NCBI RefSeq assembly: GCF_005250615.1
Contig: NZ_SULM01000007.1
Span: forward strand, 124,001 to 188,000
Length of the DNA stretch: 64,000 nt
Reading direction: 5' to 3'
Source of the DNA: Pseudomonas rhizoryzae
GTDB taxonomy: Bacteria; Pseudomonadota; Gammaproteobacteria; Pseudomonadales; Pseudomonadaceae
Made by a program: the position numbers and the translations under genes. Every line of letters begins with the position of its first letter. Position 1 is the first letter of the stretch. Positions 8,766 through 18,805 of this stretch are shown one piece after another. The notes under the pieces are model-generated. The model did no database searches. It was not told the DNA's origin and saw nothing but the letters and a program-made list of their open reading frames with translations.

Positions 8766-9734
8766 CTAGCTCCGCGGCGCGTAGGCGAAGACGTCGGCGC
8801 GCATCTGGTGGGCGTCCATGCCGGCTTCCACCAGGGCATCCAGGGTGGCGTAGACCATCGCTGGCGAGCCGCTGGCATAGACATGCAGACCGCTCAGATC
8901 GGCGAAGTCGGCGCGTACCACCTCGTGCAGCAGGCCACAGCGGCCTTCCCAGCCGCAGGCATCGCTCACCACCCGGTTCAAGACCAGATTGGGCAGGCTT
9001 GCCCAGGCGTCCCAGGCCTCGATGGCGTAGAAGTCCTCGGACGTACGGACGCCCCAGTACAGATGCACGGGATGGGCGAAGCCACGGGTGCGGGCGTCTT
9101 CGATCAGGCTGTGCATCTGCGCCATGCCGGTGCCGGCGGCGATGAGCACCAGGGGACCATCGGGCAACTCAGCCAGGTGCGCATCGCCGTAGGGCAGCTC
9201 GACCTGGGCCATGCCCTTGCGCTCGAGTTGCGCCAACAGCGCCTGACTGCTGGCCTCGCGGGCCAGCACGTGCAACTCAAGCTCGCGCCCCTGGTGCGGC
9301 GCCGAAGCCAGGGAGAACGCCGACTGCTTGCCGTCGTCACGAGCGATCATCAGGTACTGACCGGCGTGATAGCGCGGTGGCCGTCCGGCCGGGGCGCGCA
9401 ACCGCACGCGGCGCACGTCGCCACCCACGTCATCTAGCGCCACCACCTGGCAGGCCAGGCTGCGCACCGGCAACTCGCCCGGCGCCAGCACCCCGTCCCA
9501 TTGCAGCAGGCAATCGCTCAGGGGCACGGCCACGCAGACGTAGATCTCGCCGTGGTCGGCGGTCTGGCCGCGCTGGTCGACCTGGCCTTCCACCAGCAGG
9601 GCGGCACAGAGCTGGCAATTGCCATTGCGGCAGCTGTGCGGCCCGCTGTAGCCGAGCCGCTGCGCCGCCGCCAGGATCGCCTCCCCGGGCAGGGTTTCCA
9701 GTACCGCGCCCGAGGGCTGCAGGGTGACCTTCAT
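8766..9734 (-). CDS. 2Fe-2S/FAD oxidoreductase of the CDP-6-deoxy-delta-3,4-glucoseen reductase type
   Basis: A 322-residue reductase with an N-terminal plant-type ferredoxin domain (cysteines in CRNGNCQLC near residues 36-44, with a fourth in YVCVAVPLSDC) fused to a ferredoxin-NADP reductase module: flavin site YHAGQYLMI and SAFSLASAP, pyridine nucleotide site LIAAGTGMAQMHSL, C-terminal YASGSPAMVYATLDALVEAGM. I chose the ATG at 9734, with a GGAG site upstream, over an earlier in-frame start. It lies 11 bp after ubiD in the same direction. Annotation as a deoxysugar reductase is traditional; in this context it may reduce flavin for UbiD/UbiX, but that is inference. Confidence 0.85.
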   Translation of the reverse strand: MKVTLQPSGAVLETLPGEAILAAAQRLGYSGPHSCRNGNCQLCAALLVEGQVDQRGQTADHGEIYVCVAVPLSDCLLQWDGVLAPGELPVRSLACQVVALDDVGGDVRRVRLRAPAGRPPRYHAGQYLMIARDDGKQSAFSLASAPHQGRELELHVLAREASSQALLAQLERKGMAQVELPYGDAHLAELPDGPLVLIAAGTGMAQMHSLIEDARTRGFAHPVHLYWGVRTSEDFYAIEAWDAWASLPNLVLNRVVSDACGWEGRCGLLHEVVRADFADLSGLHVYASGSPAMVYATLDALVEAGMDAHQMRADVFAYAPRS

Positions 9735-9745
9735 CGTCGTCTCCG

Positions 9746-11212
9746 TTAATCGATCCCGAGACTGGACCACATCTCGTCCACCCGTTTGACCACCGCTTCG
9801 TCCTTGACGATCGCCCGCCCCCACTCCCGCGTGGTCTCGCCCGGCCACTTGTGGGTGGCGTCCAGGCCCATCTTCGAGCCCAGGCCGGAGATCGGCGAGG
9901 CGAAGTCCAGGTAGTCGATGGGGGTATTGTCGATCATCACGGTGTCGCGCTTGGGATCCATGCGCGTGGTGATCGCCCAGATGACGTCGTTCCAGTCACG
10001 CGCATTGATGTCGTCATCGGTGACGATAACGAACTTGGTGTACATGAACTGTCGCAGGAACGACCAGACGCCCAGCATCACGCGCTTGGCGTGGCCGGGG
10101 TACTGCTTCTTGATGGTCACCACCGCCATGCGGTAGGAGCAGCCTTCCGGCGGCAGATAGAAGTCGACGATCTCCGGAAACTGCTTTTGCAGGATGGGCA
10201 CGAAGACTTCGTTGAGCGCCACGCCGAGGATGGCCGGCTCGTCCGGCGGTCGCCCGGTGTAGGTGCTGTGGTAGATGGGCTCGCGACGCCGGGTGATGCG
10301 CTCCACGGTGAACACCGGGAAGGTATCGACCTCGTTGTAGTAGCCGGTATGGTCGCCATAGGGCCCTTCCGGCGCCGTCTCGCCCGGATGGATGACGCCT
10401 TCCAGCACGATCTCGGCGCTGGCCGGTACCTGCAGGTCATTGCCCACGCACTTGACCAGTTCGCTGCGACTGCCGCGCAAGAGGCCGGCGAAGGCATACT
10501 CGGACAGGGTATCGGGCACCGGGGTGACCGCGCCGAGGATGGTTGCCGGATCGGCGCCGAGGGCCACGGCCACCGGATAGGGTTGGCCGGGATGCTTCTG
10601 GCACCACTCGCGAAAATCCAGGGCACCGCCACGATGGCTCAGCCAACGCATGATCAGCTTGTTGCGGCCGATCACCTGCTGGCGATAGATGCCCAGGTTC
10701 TGGCGTTCCTTGTTCGGCCCGCGGGTGACGGTCAGGCCCCAGGTGATCAACGGCGCCACGTCACCCGGCCAGCAGTGCTGGATCGGCAACTTGCCCAGAT
10801 CGACCGCCTCGCCCTCTTCGATCACCTCCTGGCAGGGCGCGTCCTTGAGCACCTTGGGCGCCATGCTGATGACCTTCTTGTAGATCGGCAGCTTCGACCA
10901 GGCGTCTTTCAAGCCCTTGGGCGGCTCGGGCTCCTTGAGGAAGGCCAGGAGCTTGCCGATCTCACGCAGGGCGCCGACGTCCTCGGCGCCCATACCCAGG
11001 GCCACGCGCTGGGGCGTACCGAACAGGTTGCCGAGCACGGGCATGGAGAAACCCACGGGATTCTCGAACAGCAGCGCCGGGCCTTGCTTGCGCAGGGTCC
11101 GATCGCAGATTTCGGTCATCTCGAGGATCGGCGAGACCGGGGCGGTCACGCGCTTCAGTTCACCACGCTGCTCCAGGCTGCGGATGAAGTCACGCAGATC
11201 TCGGTATTGCAT
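9746..11212 (-). CDS. ubiD: UbiD-type 4-hydroxy-3-polyprenylbenzoate decarboxylase
   Basis: A 488-residue prenylated-FMN-dependent decarboxylase of ubiquinone biosynthesis. Characteristic stretches are [20 protein letters not shown] at the start, [39 protein letters not shown] (active-site region), and the C-terminal [24 protein letters not shown]. The length equals the usual UbiD. It needs prenyl-FMN made by UbiX, which is not here. The following reductase gene is 11 bp downstream. Confidence 0.96.
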   Translation of the reverse strand: MQYRDLRDFIRSLEQRGELKRVTAPVSPILEMTEICDRTLRKQGPALLFENPVGFSMPVLGNLFGTPQRVALGMGAEDVGALREIGKLLAFLKEPEPPKGLKDAWSKLPIYKKVISMAPKVLKDAPCQEVIEEGEAVDLGKLPIQHCWPGDVAPLITWGLTVTRGPNKERQNLGIYRQQVIGRNKLIMRWLSHRGGALDFREWCQKHPGQPYPVAVALGADPATILGAVTPVPDTLSEYAFAGLLRGSRSELVKCVGNDLQVPASAEIVLEGVIHPGETAPEGPYGDHTGYYNEVDTFPVFTVERITRRREPIYHSTYTGRPPDEPAILGVALNEVFVPILQKQFPEIVDFYLPPEGCSYRMAVVTIKKQYPGHAKRVMLGVWSFLRQFMYTKFVIVTDDDINARDWNDVIWAITTRMDPKRDTVMIDNTPIDYLDFASPISGLGSKMGLDATHKWPGETTREWGRAIVKDEAVVKRVDEMWSSLGID

Positions 11213-11288
11213 GCGGCCTCTTGGCGCTGGGGAAAGTCTGGCAGTCTACCGCCTGAGTCGCGGATCGAGAAAGCTTGGCGCCAGAAAC

Positions 11289-11318
11289 GCGAAAGGCCGG
11301 GAAGTCCCGGCCTTTCGC
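11289..11318 (-). terminator. Rho-independent terminator after rho
   Basis: A near-perfect palindrome with stems GCGAAAGGCCGGG and CCCGGCCTTTCGC lies 14 bp past the rho stop on the reverse strand. The following T-run is short, so termination may be partial; it could also act on the opposite strand. Confidence 0.7.
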
Positions 11319-11331
11319 AAGCGACTACGCC

Positions 11332-12594
<1,263 letters not shown>

Positions 12595-12780
12595 AGACGT
12601 ATGTTGACGTGAGAAGAGGCGAAGGAGGGATTCGAGCTGAGCGGCCGGATGCGAGATTAGCGTCGCGAGATGTGTTCTGAAGAGGAGAACTGACGGCTAC
12701 AGCAGATGAGAAGACGACCCGCTAGCAGGGGTCGTGGGCTGGAATCTAGCACCTAGCTCGGTGCGCGTCCAGCCGTTCAG
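12595..12780 (-). promoter_or_regulatory. rho 5' leader, pyrimidine-rich (possible autoregulatory rut region)
   Basis: Read on the reverse strand, the ~185 bp between the trxA terminator and rho begins with a hairpin (GACCCCTGCTAGCGGGTC around 12710-12727) and then becomes C- and T-rich and G-poor, with CAGTTCTCCTCTTCAG and TCCCTCCTTCGCCTCTTCTC just before the start codon. Rho autoregulates by early termination in its leader in E. coli; the composition here would suit that. No leader peptide is clear. Confidence 0.5.
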
Positions 12781-12787
12781 TCATAAA

Positions 12788-12812
12788 AAAGCCCCGCAGA
12801 GCGGGGCTTTCG
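12788..12812 (-). terminator. Rho-independent terminator after trxA
   Basis: On the reverse strand AAAGCCCCGCTCTGCGGGGC forms a GC-rich stem with a three-base loop, followed by TTTTTTA. It lies about 10 bp past the trxA stop and separates trxA from rho. Confidence 0.92.
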
Positions 12813-12820
12813 ACCTAACC

Positions 12821-13147
12821 TCAGACGTTGGCGTCGAGGAAGGCGGCCAGCTGCGACTTCGACAGGGCGCCGACCTTGGTGGCCTCGACCGCACCGTTCT
12901 TGAACAGCATCAGGGTCGGGATGCCACGCACGCCGTACTTGGGCGGGGTGTCCTGGTTTTCGTCGATGTTCAGCTTGCAGACCTTGAGCTTGCCCTGGTA
13001 GTCCTTGGCGATCTCGTCCAGCACGGGGGCGATCATCTTGCAGGGACCGCACCATTCGGCCCAGTAGTCGACCAGCACGGGGCTTTCGGACTTCAGCACG
13101 TCCTGCTCGAAGCTGGCGTCGCTGACGTTGGTGATGTATTCGCTCAT
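12821..13147 (-). CDS. trxA: Thioredoxin 1
   Basis: A 108-residue cytosolic disulfide reductase with the active site WCGPCK (Cys33 and Cys36), [22 protein letters not shown], the cis-proline loop [11 protein letters not shown], and the C-terminal helix. I chose the internal ATG at 13147 (MSEYITNV), which gives the standard thioredoxin length; an open frame upstream adds 24 residues with no homology. It lies before rho as in many gammaproteobacteria. Confidence 0.97.
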   Translation of the reverse strand: MSEYITNVSDASFEQDVLKSESPVLVDYWAEWCGPCKMIAPVLDEIAKDYQGKLKVCKLNIDENQDTPPKYGVRGIPTLMLFKNGAVEATKVGALSKSQLAAFLDANV

Positions 13148-13257
13148 TGACTCTCTCCGAATTCGGGTGCGACTTGAAGTGCGGCCATCATAGCCCTGCT
13201 GCCGCCACTTCGAAAGCACTCGAACATTGATGGTGGCTATGACGGATATTGATACTG

Positions 13258-13397
13258 AAAGCTATTCACGATCTGGCGAGCTAGAGACAAACAAGGCGAG
13301 AAGGCCTGAGGAAGCGGAGTTTACGTGCGGTAAATGAGCATTCCGAAAGCCTTTTCAACGCAGTTTGGCCGACGCGCAGCCGATTGTGGATAGCTTT
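13258..13397 (+). mobile_element. MITE-like element A (140 bp)
   Basis: Imperfect terminal inverted repeats AAAGCTATTCACGATC (13258-13273) and GATTGTGGATAGCTTT (13382-13397) match at 14 of 16 positions. The interior at 13306-13346 contains CTGAGGAAGCGGAGTTTACG and then a part reading GCGGTAAATGAGCATTCCGA, which is identical at 40 of 41 positions to the interior of element B (43064-43202), in the opposite orientation. No coding capacity. The right end abuts the stop codon of the GntR gene. It is probably moved by a transposase encoded elsewhere. Confidence 0.65.
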
Positions 13398-14093
13398 TTA
13401 GACAGCGGGCACCGGGAAAGGTGTTCCACTGCGCAGCGCCGCATTGCGGATATGTTCGCGCATGGCTTTCTGGGCCGCCACCGGAGAACGCCGGGCCAGG
13501 GCACGCAGGATGCGGCGATGTTCCTGCCAGGTCTCCAGCGCCCGCTCCGGGCGGACGAAGGGCAGCTTCTGGCTTTCGTGGAAGCGCTCGGGGCTGGTGG
13601 TGATCACCGCGAGCATGGCCGGATTGTCCGCCGCCAGCAGCAATTGGCGGTGGAAGTCGAAGTCCAGGGCAGCGGCCTGCTCCAATTCGTTCGTCCGTAG
13701 CGCCCCGTGCAGGGCACCGAGATTGTCCTCCAGCCGATCCAGCTCGTCGGGCGTGAGGGTCACCGCGGCGAGGCCAGCAGCGAAGCCCTCCAGGGCGAAA
13801 CGCAACTGGAAGACATGCGCCGCACTGACCTCGCCCGCGAAAGGCCAGAGGCCGTCCGCCTCAGGGGTCGCTTCCTGCACATAGACCCCACGCCCGGGCT
13901 GGACGCTGACCAGGCCCAGGGCACTCAAGGTGGACAGCGCCTCGCGCAGGGAGGCACGACTGACGCCCAGCCGCTCGGCCAGCTCGCGTTGCGCCGGCAA
14001 GGCCGCACCCGGTGCATAGCCTTCGGTCTCGATCAGTCGGCGAATGGCGTCGACGGCATATTGGGGTACGGCACGGTTGGCAGCGAGGGGCAT
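13398..14093 (-). CDS. GntR-family regulator, FadR subfamily (FCD domain)
   Basis: A 231-residue transcription factor. The N-terminal winged helix-turn-helix is clear (AVDAIRRLIETEGYAPGAALPAQRELAERLGVSRASLREALSTLSALGLVSVQPGRGVYV). The C-terminal helical FCD domain carries HVFQLRFALEGFAAGLAA and the metal/ligand histidines in DFHRQLLLAADNP, EHRRIL and REHIRNAA. It is divergent from the amino-acid ABC importer, so it most likely represses that operon; the ligand is unknown. Its last codons abut a MITE-like element. Confidence 0.88.
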   Translation of the reverse strand: MPLAANRAVPQYAVDAIRRLIETEGYAPGAALPAQRELAERLGVSRASLREALSTLSALGLVSVQPGRGVYVQEATPEADGLWPFAGEVSAAHVFQLRFALEGFAAGLAAVTLTPDELDRLEDNLGALHGALRTNELEQAAALDFDFHRQLLLAADNPAMLAVITTSPERFHESQKLPFVRPERALETWQEHRRILRALARRSPVAAQKAMREHIRNAALRSGTPFPVPAV

Positions 14094-14097
14094 GGCG

Positions 14098-14254
14098 TGG
14101 TCAGGCCAGTCAGTCCGGAAGCTCGCCTTTTATGCTCAATTTCCGCTCAGTTCAAGTGCAGCCCCAAGGCGGGGCACAGGGCGACAAGCGCGCACCAAAG
14201 CGGCTCACGGCACATAGCGCGGCGCCACCGAGGCACAGCCAACTGTTCAGACCA
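14098..14254. promoter_or_regulatory. Candidate GntR operators in the divergent region
   Basis: Two related 11-bp motifs, TGGTCAGGCCA (14098-14108, beside the regulator's start codon) and TGTTCAGACCA (14244-14254, about 100 bp before the transporter operon), agree at 9 positions and have the half-site symmetry TGG...CCA seen with FCD-type GntR proteins. The placement at both divergent genes fits repression and autoregulation. This is inference only. Confidence 0.35.
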
Positions 14255-14357
14255 GTAAGACCAATCCTCAGGCGTGACGCCCGTTGTAGCCAGCCGGCGA
14301 AGCGCTGGCACATGAAATGCACTGCGCTGGGCCACCCTTCCTATTCGGAGTTTCGTC

Positions 14358-15140
14358 ATGCTCAAGCGCTGGACCGCCCTTTCCCTGTTCGCCCTGGGCC
14401 TGACTGCCCTGCACGCCCCTGCCCAGGCCGATCAACTGGCCGATATCCAACAACGCGGCGTCCTGCGCGTAGCCGTACCCCAGGACTTCCCGCCCTTCGG
14501 CTCGATCGGACCGGACCTCAAGCCGCGCGGCCTGGATATCGATACGGCCCAGCTGATGGCGGACAAGCTGCACGTGAAGCTGGAAGTCACTCCGGTCAAC
14601 AGCACCAACCGTATCCCCTTCCTGACCACCGGCAAGGTCGATCTGGTCGTCTCCAGCCTAGGCAAGAATCCCGACCGGGAAAAGGTCATCGACTTCAGCA
14701 AGGCCTACGCGCCCTTCTATCTCGGCGTGTTCGGGCCCAAGGACGCCGCCATCAGCACTCCCGAGCAACTGGCCGGCAAGACGATCTCGGTGACCCGCGG
14801 CTCCATCGAGGACCTGGCGCTGACCGACGTGGCGCCCAAGGACGCCACCATCAAGAGATTCGAGGACAACAACTCCACCATCGCCGCCTACCTGGCCGGC
14901 CAGTCCGACCTGATCGCCAGCGGTAGCGTGGTGATGAAGGTGATCGGCGCGCGCAATCCGGCCAAGGAGCCGGTGCTCAAGGTCAAGCTCAAGGACTCGC
15001 CGGTCTACATTGGCGTCAACAAGAACGAGCCGGCATTGAAGGCCAAGGTCGACGCCATCCTCGACGAGGCCCGGGCCGACGGCACCCTGAGCAAGAACTC
15101 CGAGAAATGGCTGGGCGATCCCCTGCCGAAGGACCTCTGA
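14358..15140 (+). CDS. Polar amino-acid ABC transporter, periplasmic binding protein
   Basis: A 260-residue family 3 solute-binding protein. The signal peptide is MLKRWTALSLFALGLTALHAPAQA, with likely cleavage at AQA-DQ. The mature part has the lobe pattern RVAVPQDFPPFGSIGPDLKPRGLDIDTAQLMADKL and KVDLVVSSLGKNPDREKVIDFSKAY. A GGAG site lies 10 bp before the ATG. It heads the operon of two permeases and an ATPase. The substrate (a polar or acidic amino acid) cannot be fixed from sequence. Confidence 0.93.
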   Translation: MLKRWTALSLFALGLTALHAPAQADQLADIQQRGVLRVAVPQDFPPFGSIGPDLKPRGLDIDTAQLMADKLHVKLEVTPVNSTNRIPFLTTGKVDLVVSSLGKNPDREKVIDFSKAYAPFYLGVFGPKDAAISTPEQLAGKTISVTRGSIEDLALTDVAPKDATIKRFEDNNSTIAAYLAGQSDLIASGSVVMKVIGARNPAKEPVLKVKLKDSPVYIGVNKNEPALKAKVDAILDEARADGTLSKNSEKWLGDPLPKDL

Positions 15141-15153
15141 GGATAGCCGCGCC

Positions 15154-15819
15154 ATGGCGTATCAGTTCGATTTCCAACCGGTGCTCGCCCACGGCGACCT
15201 GCTGCTCAAGGGTGCCCTCTATACCCTTGAGCTGACCGCGGTCGGTGGCTTCTTCGGCATCCTCATCGGTATCGTCGGTGCGACCTGCCGGGCCTGGCGC
15301 CTGCGGCCTTTCGCCCAGTTGTTCGGGGTCTACGTCGAGCTGATCCGCAACACGCCCTTCCTTATCCAGCTGTTCTTCATCTTCTTCGGCCTACCCTCCA
15401 TCGGCGTTCGCATCGAAGCCGGGCAGGCGGCGGTGCTGGCCATGGTGATCAACCTCGGCGCCTATTCCACCGAGATCATCCGCGCCGGCATCCAGGCGAT
15501 CCCGCGCGGCCAGCTGGAAGCGGCCGCCGCCCTGGCCATGACCCGTTTCGAGACCTTGCGCTACGTGATCCTGCGTCCGGCACTGGCCAAGGTCTGGCCG
15601 GCATTGTCGAGCCAGGTGGTGATCGTGATGCTGGGTTCGGCGGTGTGCTCGCAGATTTCCACCGAAGAGCTGACCTTCGCCGCCAACTTCATCCAGTCGC
15701 GCAACTTCCGCGCCTTCGAGACCTACCTGATTACCACCCTGATCTATCTGCTCATGGCCATTGGTGTCCGCCAGGCATTGCACTGGCTGGGCGTCTTCTT
15801 CATCGTCAGGAGGCGCTGA
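15154..15819 (+). CDS. Polar amino-acid ABC transporter permease
   Basis: A 221-residue inner-membrane permease of the HisMQ type with five or so helices, the motif GVYVELIRNTPFLIQLFFIFFGLPS, and the EAA loop GQLEAAAALAMTRFETLRYVILRPAL that docks on the ATPase. It lies 13 bp after the binding-protein gene. Its stop overlaps the next permease start by one base (TGATG), with AGGAGG for the next gene inside it. Confidence 0.93.
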   Translation: MAYQFDFQPVLAHGDLLLKGALYTLELTAVGGFFGILIGIVGATCRAWRLRPFAQLFGVYVELIRNTPFLIQLFFIFFGLPSIGVRIEAGQAAVLAMVINLGAYSTEIIRAGIQAIPRGQLEAAAALAMTRFETLRYVILRPALAKVWPALSSQVVIVMLGSAVCSQISTEELTFAANFIQSRNFRAFETYLITTLIYLLMAIGVRQALHWLGVFFIVRRR

Positions 15820-16466
15820 TGGACTTCACCCTTGCCGATATCCTCCGCAGCCTGGTCAGCGGCGCTGGCCTGACCCTGGTGCTGTCGCTGGCGACCTTCC
15901 TGTTCGGCGGCCTGGCCAGCATCCTGATCCTGCTGGCCCGCACCTCCACCCGGCGCCCGTTGCGCCTGCTGGCCAAGGGCTACATCGAATTGTTCCAGGG
16001 CACCCCGCTGCTGATGCAGCTGTTCCTGACCTTCTTCGGGCTGTCGCTGCTGGGCCTGGAAGTACCCGCCTGGCTCGCCGCCGGGCTGGCCCTGACACTG
16101 TTCACCAGCGCCTATCTCGCCGAAATCTGGCGCGGCTGCGTCGAGGCCATTCCCCACGGTCAGTGGGAAGCCTCGGAAAGCCTGGCCATGACCCGCTTCG
16201 AACAACTGCGCCATGTGATCCTGCCCCAGGCGCTGCGCATCGCCGTGGCGCCCACCGTCGGTTTCTCGGTACAGGTGGTCAAGGGCACGGCGGTGACCTC
16301 CATCATCGGCTTCACCGAGCTGACCAAGATCGGCGGCATGCTCGCCAACGCCACCTATCAGCCCTTCACCGTCTACGGCCTTGCCGCACTGGGCTATTTC
16401 ATCCTCTGCTACCCGCTGTCGCTGGCCGCTCGCTGGCTGGAAAGGAGACTGCATGCCGCTGCTTAG
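15819..16466 (+). CDS. Polar amino-acid ABC transporter permease (second)
   Basis: A 215-residue HisMQ-type permease with KGYIELFQGTPLLMQLFLTFFGLS and the EAA loop GQWEASESLAMTRFEQLRHVILPQAL. I chose the ATG at 15819, which shares its A with the upstream stop and has a perfect AGGAGG ribosome site at 15809-15813. It forms a heterodimer with the preceding permease. Its end overlaps the ATPase start by 14 bp. Confidence 0.93.
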   Translation: MDFTLADILRSLVSGAGLTLVLSLATFLFGGLASILILLARTSTRRPLRLLAKGYIELFQGTPLLMQLFLTFFGLSLLGLEVPAWLAAGLALTLFTSAYLAEIWRGCVEAIPHGQWEASESLAMTRFEQLRHVILPQALRIAVAPTVGFSVQVVKGTAVTSIIGFTELTKIGGMLANATYQPFTVYGLAALGYFILCYPLSLAARWLERRLHAAA

Positions 16467-17184
16467 AGTGACCGCCCTGCACAAGTATTACGGGGATCAC
16501 CACGTCCTCAAGGGTATCGACCTGACCGTGGAAGAAGGCCAGGTGGTGGCCATCATCGGCAAGAGCGGCTCGGGCAAGAGCACCCTGCTGCGCACCCTCA
16601 ACGGCCTGGAGTCGATCAACGACGGCGTGATCGAGGTCGATGGCGAATACCTCGACGCCGCCCGTGCCAACCTGCGTTCGCTCCGGCAGAAGGTCGGCAT
16701 GGTCTTCCAGCAGTTCAATCTCTTTCCCCACCTCACCGTGGGCGAGAACGTCATGCTGGCGCCCCAGGTGGTGAAGAAGACCAACAAGGACGAGGCGCGC
16801 AGCCTGGCCCGGCAGATGCTCGACCGGGTCGGCCTGGCCGAGAAGTTCGACAGCTATCCGGATCGTCTGTCTGGCGGCCAGCAGCAGCGGGTGGCCATCG
16901 CCCGCGCCCTGGCGATGTCACCCAAGGTGCTGCTGTGCGACGAGATCACCTCGGCGCTGGACCCGGAATTGGTCAACGAGGTGCTGGCCGTGGTCAAGCA
17001 ACTGGCCAGCGAGGGCATGACGCTGATCATGGTGACCCACGAGATGAGATTCGCCCGTGAAGTGGGCGATAAGCTGGTGTTCATGCACCAGGGCAAGGTG
17101 CATGAAAGTGGCCATCCCCAGGAGCTGTTCGCCAGGCCACAGACGCCGGAACTGGCCCAATTCATTGGGCAGGTGGCCTCCTGA
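16453..17184 (+). CDS. Polar amino-acid ABC transporter ATPase
   Basis: A 243-residue ATPase with Walker A GKSGSGKSTLL, Q-loop VGMVFQQFNLFPHLTVGENV, signature LSGGQQQRVAIARAL, Walker B VLLCDEITSALDPE and H-loop MVTHE. Usually the Walker B segment of this family reads FDEPTSALDPE; here it is CDEITSALDPE. The start at 16453 has AAGGAG 10 bp upstream. It is the last gene of the importer operon. Confidence 0.94.
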   Translation: MPLLRVTALHKYYGDHHVLKGIDLTVEEGQVVAIIGKSGSGKSTLLRTLNGLESINDGVIEVDGEYLDAARANLRSLRQKVGMVFQQFNLFPHLTVGENVMLAPQVVKKTNKDEARSLARQMLDRVGLAEKFDSYPDRLSGGQQQRVAIARALAMSPKVLLCDEITSALDPELVNEVLAVVKQLASEGMTLIMVTHEMRFAREVGDKLVFMHQGKVHESGHPQELFARPQTPELAQFIGQVAS

Positions 17185-17296
17185 TTCGGAAAAACCCTAT
17201 TTTTTCTGCCACTTTGCGCAACCGTAACCGCTGTGCGCTTGAAGCCGTCACCGGCTAGCTGGCACGATGGCGCGGTTTATCGCCGAGAGCCTCCAG

Positions 17297-18796
17297 ATGC
17301 AGCCTTCGCCAGCCGAGCCCCATGAACTGATCGCCGCCATCGACCTGGGTTCTAACAGCTTCCATATCGTTCGGGCCCGCAACTCCCATGGGGAGATCCG
17401 CATCCTCGAGCGGTTGGGCGAAAAGATCCAGCTGGCCGCCGGCCTGGACGAGTCGCGCCTGCTCAGCGAGGAAGCCATCCAGCGGGGCCTGGACTGCCTG
17501 CGTCGCTTCGCCCAACTGATCGCCGGCATGCCGCGTGGCGCCGTGCGGGTGGTGGGCACTAACGCCCTGCGCGAAGCGCGCAACCGCGCCGAATTCATCC
17601 AGCGCGCCGAAGCCGTGCTCGGCCATGCGGTGGAAGTCATCTCCGGCCGCGAAGAGGCCCGTCTCATCTATCTGGGCGTGTCCCACTCCATGCCCGACGT
17701 ACCCGGCCGTCGCTTGGTGACCGACATCGGCGGCGGCAGCACCGAATTCATCATCGGCCAGCGCTTCGAGACCCTGCAGCGCGAGAGCCTGCAGATGGGT
17801 TGCGTCAGCTACACCAAGAGGTTCTTCGCCGACGGCAAGATCACCGCGGCCCAGTACGCCCGCGCCTACACCGCCGCCCGCCTGGAACTGATGAACATTG
17901 ACCAGGGCCTGCGCGAAATGGGCTGGCATCAAGCCCTGGGCGCCTCCGGCACCATCCGCGCGGTGGCCTTGGCGATCCAGGCCTCCGGCCGCGGTAACGG
18001 CGAGATCACCCCGGACGGCATCGAGTGGCTCAAGCGCAAGCTGCTCAAGCAGGGCGACATCAACCTGCTCACCATCGACGGTGTGAAGCCTGATCGCCGC
18101 GCCATCCTGCCCGGTGGCCTGGCCATCCTCGAAGCCCTTTTCAAGGCCCTGGAACTGCAGGAGATGCATCTCTCCGAAGGCGCCCTGCGCGAAGGGGTGC
18201 TCTACGACATGATCGGCCGCCACAGCCACGAGGACGTCCGCGAGCGCACCCTCAAGGCCCTGGCCGAGCGCTATCACGTGGACCAGCGCCATGCCGAGCG
18301 CGTGGAGAAGCGCGCGCTGAAATCCCTGGCCCAGGTAGCCGATGCCTGGAGCCTGACCGACGAGAACCACGCCGAACTGCTGCGCTGGGCGGCGCGCCTG
18401 CACGGGGTGGGCCTGGACATCGCCCACTACCAGTATCACAAGCACGGCGCCTACCTGATCGAACACTCGGACCTGCCCGGCTTCTCCCGCCGCGACCAGC
18501 AGGCCCTGGCGCTGTTGGTGCGCGGCCATCGCCGCAACATTCCGGTGGAGCGTCTGCAGGAACTGGGCGCGGAAGGCGAACCGCTGCTGCGTCTGACGCT
18601 GCTGCTGCGCTTCGCCATCCTCTTCCATCACATCCGCCACAAGAGCATCCCGGACGTCCAGCTCAGCGCCGGTGAGCGCAGCCTGGACGTGCAATTCCCC
18701 GATGGCTGGCTGGCGGAGAATCCCCTGACCCAGGCGGATTTCGAGCTGGAGGCCCAGTGGTTGGAGCGGGTTGGGTATCAGTTGAGTGTGCGCTGA
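17297..18796 (+). CDS. ppx: Exopolyphosphatase
   Basis: A 499-residue enzyme that removes terminal phosphates from polyphosphate. It has the actin-like ATPase fold motifs [44 protein letters not shown], the glycine-rich [13 protein letters not shown] near residue 150, and a C-terminal HD-like region ([31 protein letters not shown]). I chose the ATG at 17297, preceded by GAGAG, because it leaves about eleven residues before AAIDLGS as in relatives; an earlier ATG exists at 17267. It faces ppk, its functional opposite, across the repeat region. Confidence 0.94.
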   Translation: MQPSPAEPHELIAAIDLGSNSFHIVRARNSHGEIRILERLGEKIQLAAGLDESRLLSEEAIQRGLDCLRRFAQLIAGMPRGAVRVVGTNALREARNRAEFIQRAEAVLGHAVEVISGREEARLIYLGVSHSMPDVPGRRLVTDIGGGSTEFIIGQRFETLQRESLQMGCVSYTKRFFADGKITAAQYARAYTAARLELMNIDQGLREMGWHQALGASGTIRAVALAIQASGRGNGEITPDGIEWLKRKLLKQGDINLLTIDGVKPDRRAILPGGLAILEALFKALELQEMHLSEGALREGVLYDMIGRHSHEDVRERTLKALAERYHVDQRHAERVEKRALKSLAQVADAWSLTDENHAELLRWAARLHGVGLDIAHYQYHKHGAYLIEHSDLPGFSRRDQQALALLVRGHRRNIPVERLQELGAEGEPLLRLTLLLRFAILFHHIRHKSIPDVQLSAGERSLDVQFPDGWLAENPLTQADFELEAQWLERVGYQLSVR

Positions 18797-18805
18797 GGGG
18801 AGTTT

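Noticed and set aside
14920-14930. GCGGTAGCGTG, a near-perfect match to the E. coli ops element
   Set aside because: It lies inside the coding sequence of the ABC binding protein, encoding a conserved stretch, and is not in a leader; taken as chance.
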